A stretch of DNA of 64,000 bases from Pseudomonas sp. NBRC 111124 (GTDB lineage: Bacteria; Pseudomonadota; Gammaproteobacteria; Pseudomonadales; Pseudomonadaceae), in assembly GCF_001320245.1 (NCBI RefSeq), contig NZ_BCBA01000031.1, positions 1 to 64,000 on the forward strand, given 5' to 3'. The translations under genes and the position numbers were made by a program. Of this stretch, positions 52,385 to 61,172 are shown piece by piece (the first letter of the stretch is position 1; every line of letters begins with the position of its first letter). Under the pieces are notes generated by a model. It saw only the letters and a program-made list of their open reading frames with translations, was not told where the DNA came from and ran no database searches.

Positions 52385-53848
52385 TCAGCCCTGACCCGTC
52401 ACGCGCAACAGCTCCTCAAGACTGGTCTGCCCTTGGCAGACACGCTGAACGCCATGTTGAAACAGGGTGGTCGTGCCCGGAGGAAGTAAATCCTGCATCT
52501 GTGCCAACGATGCGCGACCATGGATGGCCTGCGCCAGCTGCGGGGTAATGACGACCATCTCATGCAATGCCATGCGCCCGCTGTAACCCATCTGGCACAG
52601 CTCACAACCTACAGCCTGGTAAAGCTGCTGCGGCAGGTCGTCAGGGTTGCCCAAGGCGCTGGCGGCGGCGGCGTCCACCTCGTATGCGGCCTTGCAGTGC
52701 GGGCACAACACACGTAGCAGGCGCTGTGCCATGACACCGGCAAGGGAGGATGCCAGCAGGCAGGTATCCACCCCCATGTCCGCCAGCCGCGTGATGGCCC
52801 CCAAAGCACTGTTGGTGTGAAGGGTCGACAGCACCAGATGGCCTGTCAGCGATGCCTGCACGGCGATATCCGCCGTTTCCCGGTCACGGATCTCCCCTAC
52901 CATCACGACGTCCGGGTCCTGCCGCAAAATCGCCCGAAGCCCACGGGCAAAGGTCATGTCGACCTTACTGTTGACCTGAGTCTGGCCGATGCCGGGCAAG
53001 TGGTATTCGACCGGGTCTTCGACGGTGAGTATGTTGCGCGACTCGCGGTTAAGTACCGAAAGCGCCGTATACAGCGTGGTGGTCTTGCCCGAGCCGGTCG
53101 GGCCTGTGACCAGGAAAATACCGTGGGGTTTGTCCAGCAACGCCAGAAACGCCTTCTGCACCGGGGGTTGCATCTGCATGTGCTGCACATCCAGGCGCAC
53201 AGCCTGCTTGTCCAGCAAGCGCAGCACCACCCTTTCCCCATGGGCCGCCGGCAAGGTAGACACACGGACATCCACCTCATGACCGGTCAGCCGCAGGCTG
53301 ATTCGGCCATCCTGCGGCACACGCTTTTCGGCTATGTCCAGCCGCGCCATGACCTTGATTCGCGACACCAGCAAGGCCGCGAGCGCTCTGGGCGGCGACA
53401 GCACTTCGCGCATGACTCCATCGACGCGCATGCGAACGCGCAGCTGCTGTTCGAACGTTTCCAGATGGATATCGGAAGCGCGCGATCTGACCGCTTCGCT
53501 GAGCAAGGCATTGAGCAAGCGGATGATCGGCGCATCATCCTGTTGATCGAGCAGGTCACTGGTCTGCGGCAGCTCCTCAGCCAGACGTGACAGGTCGATG
53601 TGTTCATCCAGCCCCTGGATGACCGACTGCGCGGCGTCCTGTGCACCGCCGTAGCAAGCGGCAAGGTACTCTGCAAACTGGTCGCCATTCACCAGGCGCA
53701 GAGGCCAGTGATGGCCAACGACACGCAGCGCCTCGGAAAGTGGCTCCAGCGCAGCATCGTCACGCATCAACAGGGCGGGCTCGGCTGCCTGCCGGTCCAG
53801 CAAAATGCCATGCCGCCGGGCGAAGCCGAATGGGAGCAAAGGGTTCAA
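52385..53848 (-). CDS. gspE: Type II secretion ATPase GspE
   Basis: Cytoplasmic motor ATPase of 487 residues. Walker A 'VTGPTGSGKTTTLYTAL', Asp box, Walker B region 'ILRQDPDVVMVGEIRDRETA', His box 'GHLVLSTLHTN' and the tetracysteine zinc motif 'CPHC' ... 'CELC' are present. The N-terminal N1E-type domain that binds GspL covers about 1-95. It starts 2 nt after gspD. Confidence 0.96.
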   Translation of the reverse strand: MNPLLPFGFARRHGILLDRQAAEPALLMRDDAALEPLSEALRVVGHHWPLRLVNGDQFAEYLAACYGGAQDAAQSVIQGLDEHIDLSRLAEELPQTSDLLDQQDDAPIIRLLNALLSEAVRSRASDIHLETFEQQLRVRMRVDGVMREVLSPPRALAALLVSRIKVMARLDIAEKRVPQDGRISLRLTGHEVDVRVSTLPAAHGERVVLRLLDKQAVRLDVQHMQMQPPVQKAFLALLDKPHGIFLVTGPTGSGKTTTLYTALSVLNRESRNILTVEDPVEYHLPGIGQTQVNSKVDMTFARGLRAILRQDPDVVMVGEIRDRETADIAVQASLTGHLVLSTLHTNSALGAITRLADMGVDTCLLASSLAGVMAQRLLRVLCPHCKAAYEVDAAAASALGNPDDLPQQLYQAVGCELCQMGYSGRMALHEMVVITPQLAQAIHGRASLAQMQDLLPPGTTTLFQHGVQRVCQGQTSLEELLRVTGQG

Positions 53849-53850
53849 GG

Positions 53851-55686
53851 CTATGGCTCCCGGCCTTCCGGCATCGGTCGCGCTTCGAACAGCCTGCGGG
53901 GGTCCTGAGGCACGCGCGTCGGGTCGGAGGCGCGAACATCATCGTAAGCACGATGCCCGAACTCAACCAATTCAGCCTGGGTACGCAAGATGGTAGGCCG
54001 CAGGAACACCATGAGATTGGTCTTTTCCTGGGTATCCCTGGTCCAGCGGAACAAGCCTCCCAGCAGAGGAATACGACTGAGCAACGGCACGCCACGCTGC
54101 TCTGTACGGACACTGTCCTTGATCAGGCCACCAATCACGATGATCTCGCCGTCCGCCGCGAGAATGGTGCTCTTGAGCGTTCGCTTGCTGGTAATCAGGT
54201 CACCTTCGAGCGTGCTGGGCGCCAGTTCCGAGCTCTCCTGCTCGACCTCAAGGCGCAGGCTTCGGCCTTCGTTGATGTGCGGGCGAACCTTGAGGCTGAT
54301 GCCGATATCCTTGCGTTCCACAGTGGTGAACGGATTATCCGCGCCATTGCCCGACGTGGTGTATGAGCCCGTCTTGAACGGCACGTTCTGCCCCACCAGG
54401 ATTTGCGCTTCCTGGTTGTCGAGCGTAAGCAGGCTGGGGGTGGACAGCAGGTTGCTACGGCTGTTGCTGGCCAATGCGGAAACCAGCAGGCCAAAGCGGT
54501 CAGAGCCTAGCGCCAGCGCCGCGCCGCTGGGCAGTGCCTTGTCCGCCCCCAGCACATCGGCCAACAGCGCACCGCTGTCCGGGAATGTCACCCCGCCCTT
54601 GAGGCTGCCGGTGTCCAGCCCCCACTGCAAACCCAAGGCCTCATTGATATCGCCACTGACTTCGACGATGGCCGCGTGTATCAACACCTGTGCGCGGGGC
54701 TGGTCCAGTTGCTCGATGATCTGCACCACATTTCCCAGCGTCTTGGGATCGCCCAGCAGCACCAAGGCGTTCTGGCTGGTATCCGCCTTGACCATGGCTC
54801 CGGATGCGAGCGTCTGGCCCAAGGCTTCTGTGCCCGGCTTGCCGTCCAGCCGCTTGCCCACTTCACCGAGCACCTCGGCCAGCTGCTCGGCATTACCATG
54901 CTGAAGGCGCACCACGCGCCAGTGATGCGAATTTTCAGGTGCCGGCACATCCAGCTCGCGGGCCAGTCGTGCCAACCGTTGGCGGGATTTTTCCGGCCCA
55001 AGCACGAGCAGGCGATTGCTGCGCGTGTCGGCCAATACCCGCACACCGCTGTCAGGGCTACCTGCCGAAGCTTCGACGACAGGCAATACATCGGCGGCTT
55101 GAGCTGTACGCAGCGTTACCAGTTCATAGTCATGCCGCTGACCGCTGTCCAGTTGGCCCACCAGGGCCTGCAGACGCTCGAGGTTGGCAGCCGAGTCGGT
55201 GACCACCAGGGCATTGGCGGAGCTTGACGGGCCGATGTAGCCATTGCTCGACACCAGCGGCCTCAACAGGCCGGCCAGGTCCGCAGCAGTGCTGCCAGAC
55301 AGGCTGAACACGCGCGTGGTAAATGCGGAAGGGATCGCATCGGCCTGCTGGTTGGCCCAGGCTTTGGCTTCACTTGCCGGCAACACCAGCAAGCGGTCAC
55401 CATCGTTCACTGCGGCAAAGCCTTGCGCATTCAGGACCGAGTAGAACAACCTTCGTACGCCCTCACGATCGTGCGCCTCACTGGACAGTACGGTGATACG
55501 CCCTTGTACACGTGGGTCAAGCACAATCGTCTGGTCAAGAATGGCCCCGACTTCGCGAACCACATCACGCACATCGGCATCGCTCATCGCCAATTGCCAG
55601 GTTGGCGCATCAGCCAGGGCCAGTGGGCAAGTCATGGTCAGGCAAGCCCCAAGTGAAGCTGCCCGCAGGTAACGTTGAAATCTCAT
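53851..55686 (-). CDS. gspD: Type II secretion secretin GspD
   Basis: Outer-membrane secretin of 611 residues. Signal peptide about 1-25 ('CPLALA'), N0 domain ('MSDADVRDVVREVGAILDQTIVLDPRVQGRIT', in parts), N1-N3 domains and the C-terminal secretin channel ('VRPHINEGRSLRLEVEQESSEL', 'GGLIKDSVRTEQRGVPLLSRIPLLGGLFRW', in parts). No separate pilotin gene is present. The start overlaps the gspC stop by 4 bp. Confidence 0.96.
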   Translation of the reverse strand: MRFQRYLRAASLGACLTMTCPLALADAPTWQLAMSDADVRDVVREVGAILDQTIVLDPRVQGRITVLSSEAHDREGVRRLFYSVLNAQGFAAVNDGDRLLVLPASEAKAWANQQADAIPSAFTTRVFSLSGSTAADLAGLLRPLVSSNGYIGPSSSANALVVTDSAANLERLQALVGQLDSGQRHDYELVTLRTAQAADVLPVVEASAGSPDSGVRVLADTRSNRLLVLGPEKSRQRLARLARELDVPAPENSHHWRVVRLQHGNAEQLAEVLGEVGKRLDGKPGTEALGQTLASGAMVKADTSQNALVLLGDPKTLGNVVQIIEQLDQPRAQVLIHAAIVEVSGDINEALGLQWGLDTGSLKGGVTFPDSGALLADVLGADKALPSGAALALGSDRFGLLVSALASNSRSNLLSTPSLLTLDNQEAQILVGQNVPFKTGSYTTSGNGADNPFTTVERKDIGISLKVRPHINEGRSLRLEVEQESSELAPSTLEGDLITSKRTLKSTILAADGEIIVIGGLIKDSVRTEQRGVPLLSRIPLLGGLFRWTRDTQEKTNLMVFLRPTILRTQAELVEFGHRAYDDVRASDPTRVPQDPRRLFEARPMPEGREP

Positions 55687-56177
55687 TGCACCTCCCGCAA
55701 CAGGCGGGGTGAATCGGAAGGGGCAGGAGCGCGCACGGCGCTACTGCCGGATTGAACGAAAACGCGGGCGCGGTCGCTGGACAGGGTCAGGGTTTCTTCG
55801 CGCCCGTCGACCCAAAGGGTGATTGCTCCCACCTCAATGCGGCGCAACACGCTGCCACCCGGCAAGCGGCTGCCCACGCTGTAGAAACTGTCGCCCTCGC
55901 GGCCTCCCACCAACGCTCGGGGTTGGCCGCGACTGGGTATGAAACAAGGCTTGAGCACCAATCCGGCCTGGCTTGCAAACCTTTGCCCGGGCTCGCTAAA
56001 GCCAAAAGCCAATGCCAGGGTCACCGTGGGTAATGGCTCTTGCACGGGTGATGCACTGGCAACGCTGTCTTGCCCGACAGGTTCGACCACGTCAGGGCGT
56101 GTGGCTTCGCGCCAGCCCAGCATGACCAACGTCAGCAGAGGGATTGCTACCCAGGACAAGACAGAAGAGTGCTTCAT
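55683..56177 (-). CDS. gspC: Type II secretion protein GspC (short, no PDZ)
   Basis: A 164-residue protein with one N-terminal membrane helix ('VLSWVAIPLLTLVMLGW', about 6-22), a Pro/Ser linker and a homology-region-like domain ('FIPSRGQPRALVGGREGDSFYSVGSRLPGGSVLRRIEVGAITLWVDGREETLTL', in parts). No PDZ domain follows, so it is shorter than the classical GspC. It links the secretin to the inner-membrane platform. It starts 4 nt after the cytochrome gene. Confidence 0.87.
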   Translation of the reverse strand: MKHSSVLSWVAIPLLTLVMLGWREATRPDVVEPVGQDSVASASPVQEPLPTVTLALAFGFSEPGQRFASQAGLVLKPCFIPSRGQPRALVGGREGDSFYSVGSRLPGGSVLRRIEVGAITLWVDGREETLTLSSDRARVFVQSGSSAVRAPAPSDSPRLLREVQ

Positions 56178-56181
56178 TGGC

Positions 56182-56694
56182 TCAGGGCAGCATTCGACTG
56201 ATTACACGCCGCCCTGCAAATTCGTGCATGGCGACTGCCCCCACGTGCAAAGCCACGGCCAATGCCAGGCTGACGTTTGCTGCGATATGCAGCGTAAGCC
56301 AGGCACGTAGCCAAAATGGATCAGCCAGCCAGGGCGCGATTGCAAACCAGCCAAACACGTCGATCGCACGGTCCATCATCAGCACGCCTGAGGTCAGCAC
56401 CAACGCGGTCAGCCAGTAAATGCCTTCATGAACAAAATGCGCCAGACGCCGTGCCAAGGGGTTTTCGTTCACCGCGCTCGGCCTGGGCTTCAGGTAGCGC
56501 ATCAACCAACGCAACAGAAAGACCGGGATAAACAGCGTGGTCAGTCCAACATTCAGGAAACCGACCCATTGCGCGGTAGCGGGTTCGACAGTAAAGCCCG
56601 AGACGTAAAAGCCACTTACCAGCGCCCAGATGATCACCAGGGCAGAAACCCAGTGCAGCAGCATCTGCTGCCAGCAATACGTGTGTTGTTGCAT
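56182..56694 (-). CDS. Cytochrome b561-like membrane protein linked to T2SS/LPMO
   Basis: A 170-residue protein with four membrane helices (about 11-33, 46-66, 88-106, 131-155), resembling the E. coli CybB family (Ni_hydr_CYTB). By my alignment to remembered CybB, heme-ligand His are kept as H14, H136 and H150, and the 'LAHFVHEGIYWL' motif is present, but the helix-2 His (CybB H45) is Asn48. It may therefore bind fewer hemes. It lies 57 nt after an LPMO gene and 4 nt before gspC, so a role in electron supply linked to that secretion cluster is possible (inference). Confidence 0.85.
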   Translation of the reverse strand: MQQHTYCWQQMLLHWVSALVIIWALVSGFYVSGFTVEPATAQWVGFLNVGLTTLFIPVFLLRWLMRYLKPRPSAVNENPLARRLAHFVHEGIYWLTALVLTSGVLMMDRAIDVFGWFAIAPWLADPFWLRAWLTLHIAANVSLALAVALHVGAVAMHEFAGRRVISRMLP

Positions 56695-56751
56695 AAGAAT
56701 TACCGCGACACGGCCCGGCTTGCCCTATCGGGCCGCCGGGCCGCACTCCTT

Positions 56752-58221
56752 TTAGCGCTTGATCCAGGCGTCTTGCCAGTTGCTGCCTACACCAGGCTCA
56801 TAATGGTTGGCACTGCCCGAGTAGCTCTTGCACCAGCCCTCAAACGGGAATGGTTTGCACTCGAACACCTCGCCGGTCTTGGGTTGCAGGACACGAGTGC
56901 CTTCTTTGTAACTTGCGATCGACTGAGGGAATTCGAAGTCGTAGTCTTCGCCACCTGCGGCTTTGAGCTGAACGACACGTTCTTCCTGCAGCAAAATGCG
57001 CCCCGTCTTGTTGACGCCAACCACCTTGAGCAGGTGTTCGCCCTCGACGCTGGTCACTGGTAGCGCAATGGGGCTGGTGGCGGCATCCACGTCCAGGCGA
57101 ACGAAGCCGACCTGCTGGTTAGCGCTATCGAACAGCCGGGCGCTGACCTGCAGCTTGCGGTTGGTCATGACGGTGAAGTCAATATTCGTCTTGCCGTCAG
57201 TCAAGCTGTAATCAGGCTTGAGGTCATGCAGATGCATATAGCTGTCGTCGACCGGCACGCCTTCGATGTCCAGCTGATAACTGCTGATGCCCGTCTCTGG
57301 CTTGGCGAAGATGTTGTTGGCGCCCTGTACGGGCTTGATGTTGCCGTCGTTATCGAGCTGACCGGCCTGCACCAGCGACTGGGTTTCATTGATGCGCTTG
57401 GCCAGCTTGTAGGACCAATTGGGCGCAAGGCCTTCCTCCGCGCTCTCGATAGTAACCGTGACGCTGTATGGAGCGCTTTCCGAACCGGCCACGAACGCGC
57501 GGGCCTTCACCTTGTCGCCAACCTGCAGGTCACGGTGCGGGCTGATGCTACCCACCTGCGGCCACTCTGGAACCGGGCCGCCTTCTACCTGGATATCCAC
57601 GTCCATGACGTTGTAGAACGCAGCGGCGGTATCGGCGACTGTCCAGGCACCCAGGATTATGTGCTGACCGGACTTGCCGGCAGGCAGCGTGCACTGGTGT
57701 TTTACCAGGGCCGGCCCACTCGTGGATTGCCCCTCGCCACGGGCGGGCTTGCCTTGCCCGTCGACGGTGCAGAAAGGCGTTGGCTCGAACGCATCACGAC
57801 CCAACGGGGCATTCGGGTTCCAACCCGTTTTGGTGATGAAATACTCCCAGCCCGTTGTCTTGTGCCCTTCCGTGTAATGCCAGTCAAAGGCGATTTCACG
57901 TTGTTTGACAGGGGTCAGGGACCAGCGATTGGCCGATTGTTCATCAAGCGACGAGAAATCAGTCCGCACACCTCCACTGGCGAGCTTCCCATCGACAGGA
58001 CCGCGGCCCGGAAACCCTTTTTCTGCCTCTCCGACAGCTTGCGGCTCGTACATGGGTTGGCCGCATCCAGTGTTCAGACCTAACCGGCAGGCATACGCAC
58101 GAGAGGGTGGCTCACTGGCATAACCATGCGCATTGGCCAACTGGGCATGCATGCCTGCACCGGCAACTGCCAGCCATAAACCGCTGGCAGCAAACTTTCG
58201 CAGATTCTTTGTTGTACTCAT
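56752..58221 (-). CDS. gbpA: Chitin-active LPMO (AA10), GbpA/CbpD-like
   Basis: Secreted copper lytic polysaccharide monooxygenase, 489 residues. The signal peptide ends 'QLANA', leaving His32 as mature N-terminus; with His120 ('TEGHKTTGWEYFITK') it forms the histidine brace. AA10 domain about 32-213, GbpA-type middle domains about 215-420, and a CBM73-like chitin-binding tail ('YKEGTRVL', 'FECKPFPFEGWC', 'YEPGVGSNWQDAW'). GGAG lies 7 nt before the ATG. It is the first gene of the T2SS cluster; CbpD of P. aeruginosa is a known T2SS substrate, so it is probably the exported cargo here. Confidence 0.93.
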   Translation of the reverse strand: MSTTKNLRKFAASGLWLAVAGAGMHAQLANAHGYASEPPSRAYACRLGLNTGCGQPMYEPQAVGEAEKGFPGRGPVDGKLASGGVRTDFSSLDEQSANRWSLTPVKQREIAFDWHYTEGHKTTGWEYFITKTGWNPNAPLGRDAFEPTPFCTVDGQGKPARGEGQSTSGPALVKHQCTLPAGKSGQHIILGAWTVADTAAAFYNVMDVDIQVEGGPVPEWPQVGSISPHRDLQVGDKVKARAFVAGSESAPYSVTVTIESAEEGLAPNWSYKLAKRINETQSLVQAGQLDNDGNIKPVQGANNIFAKPETGISSYQLDIEGVPVDDSYMHLHDLKPDYSLTDGKTNIDFTVMTNRKLQVSARLFDSANQQVGFVRLDVDAATSPIALPVTSVEGEHLLKVVGVNKTGRILLQEERVVQLKAAGGEDYDFEFPQSIASYKEGTRVLQPKTGEVFECKPFPFEGWCKSYSGSANHYEPGVGSNWQDAWIKR

Positions 58222-58390
58222 GACGCACTCCGGACTACTTGAGCTTGCGTCGGGGAGGCCCGACAGAAGTGCACGAGTCTAGGAATGGCCAAGGCGCCGA
58301 TATGTAGGAAAAGGCCTGGAATTCTTCAGGCTTCTCACTAGCGGCTGGATGGCGCCGATTTCATCGGTGAGGGAGGCGTGTCGAACTCAA

Positions 58391-58416
58391 CAAAAAGCCC
58401 AGCACTTGGCCGGGCT
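58391..58416 (-). terminator. hemE terminator
   Basis: On the minus strand AGCCC-GGCCAAGTGCT-GGGCT followed by TTTTTG, 17 nt after the hemE stop. The rest of the 210-bp spacer to the LPMO gene holds no gene; a promoter for the LPMO operon is expected there but I cannot assign boxes. Confidence 0.75.
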
Positions 58417-58432
58417 GTTCGTTTCAGCGCAT

Positions 58433-59497
58433 TTACTGGTGGTACTGCGCCGACAGCTCATGCACGGCGTTGATGAACACGCCGGCGTGCTTCGGGTCGA
58501 CTTCCGGGGTAATCCCGTGACCAAGGTTGAATACGTGACCAGTGCCCTTGCCATAACTGGCCAGGATGCGCGCCACTTCCTGGCGAATAGCTTCGGGTTT
58601 GGCGTACAGCACGGTTGGGTCCATGTTGCCCTGCAGTGCCACCTTGTCACCAACGCGGCGGCGGGCGTCGCCGATTTCGCAGGTCCAGTCCAGGCCCAGT
58701 GCGTCAGCGTCGGCTTCGGCGATGCTTTCCAGCCAGAGGCCGCCATTCTTGGTGAACAGGATCACCGGCACCTTGCGCCCTTCGTGCTCGCGAATCAGGC
58801 CGCTGACGATCTTGCGCATGTAAGCCAGGGAGAACTCCTGGTAGGCCGCTGCCGACAGATTGCCACCCCAGGTGTCGAAGATCTGCACCGCCTGGGCACC
58901 CGCTAGGATCTGGCCGTTGAGGTAGCTGGTAACCGACTGGGCCAGCTTGTCCAGCAGCAGGTGCAGGGCTTGCGGGTTGTCGTAGGCCATGGCCTTGGTC
59001 TTGCGGAAGTCCTTGGACGAACCGCCTTCGACCATGTAAGTGGCCAAGGTCCATGGGCTGCCGGAGAAGCCGATCAGCGGCACGCGCCCGTTGAGCTCGC
59101 GACGGATGGTGCTGACCGCGTCCATCACGTAGCCGAGGTCTTTCTGCGGGTCAGGGATCGGCAGCGCTTCGATGTCGGCCGGGGTGCTGATGGTCTTTTT
59201 GAAACGCGGCCCTTCGCCGGTCTCGAAGTACAGGCCCAGGCCCATGGCGTCAGGGATGGTGAGGATGTCCGAGAACAGGATCGCTGCGTCCAGTGGGTAG
59301 CGGTCCAGCGGCTGCAGGGTAACCTCGCAGGCGAACTGCGGGTTCATGCACAGGCTCATGAAATCGCCCGCCTTGGCGCGGCTGGCGCGGTACTCCGGCA
59401 GGTAGCGGCCGGCCTGGCGCATCATCCAGACAGGGGTGACGTCAACGGGTTGCTTGAGCAGCGCACGCAGGAAACGATCGTTCTTCAGGGCAGTCAT
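58433..59497 (-). CDS. hemE: Uroporphyrinogen decarboxylase
   Basis: Converts uroporphyrinogen III to coproporphyrinogen III in heme synthesis. The 354-residue protein has the signature '[16 protein letters not shown]' (about 21-36), '[27 protein letters not shown]' and '[23 protein letters not shown]' (in parts). It is separated from gltD by a hairpin and from the LPMO gene by its own terminator. Confidence 0.97.
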   Translation of the reverse strand: MTALKNDRFLRALLKQPVDVTPVWMMRQAGRYLPEYRASRAKAGDFMSLCMNPQFACEVTLQPLDRYPLDAAILFSDILTIPDAMGLGLYFETGEGPRFKKTISTPADIEALPIPDPQKDLGYVMDAVSTIRRELNGRVPLIGFSGSPWTLATYMVEGGSSKDFRKTKAMAYDNPQALHLLLDKLAQSVTSYLNGQILAGAQAVQIFDTWGGNLSAAAYQEFSLAYMRKIVSGLIREHEGRKVPVILFTKNGGLWLESIAEADADALGLDWTCEIGDARRRVGDKVALQGNMDPTVLYAKPEAIRQEVARILASYGKGTGHVFNLGHGITPEVDPKHAGVFINAVHELSAQYHQ

Positions 59498-59616
59498 GTC
59501 GGCATCCGGAAAAATAGTGCGGGCATTTTCTCAGACGCCAGCGCAAAAGGCACGGCCAAGGCCATGCGTTTTGTCTATTGGGTGCCACAGATCAAACGAT
59601 TTTGTATACAAAATTT

Positions 59617-59641
59617 GCGGGGGCTGCTTTGCAGCCCCCGC
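59617..59641. terminator. gltD terminator
   Basis: GCGGGGGCTGC-TTT-GCAGCCCCCGC is a perfect 11-bp stem just beyond the gltD stop. On the minus strand it is followed by AAATTTTG. Confidence 0.85.
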
Positions 59642-59647
59642 GATCGA

Positions 59648-61069
<1,422 letters not shown>

Positions 61070-61137
61070 TCAAAACCTCTTTACCGCAGTTGCCAGCCTC
61101 AGGCTGCAAGCTGCAAGACGATCACTTGAGCACGACG

Positions 61138-61155
61138 GGCCCCGCGCACGGGGCC
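61138..61155 (-). other. Intercistronic hairpin between gltB and gltD
   Basis: GGCCCCG-CGCA-CGGGGCC, a perfect 7-bp stem in the 106-nt gap. There is no T run, so it may stabilise or attenuate the gltBD message rather than end it. Confidence 0.5.
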
Positions 61156-61172
61156 GTCACTTGCAGCTGTTC

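Noticed and set aside
46913..58221. Type IV pilus or competence operon as alternative for the gsp genes
   Set aside because: The full C-D-E-F-G-H-I-J-K-L-M order, GspG calcium loop, GspK lacking Glu5, and GspL and GspM are specific to type II secretion.
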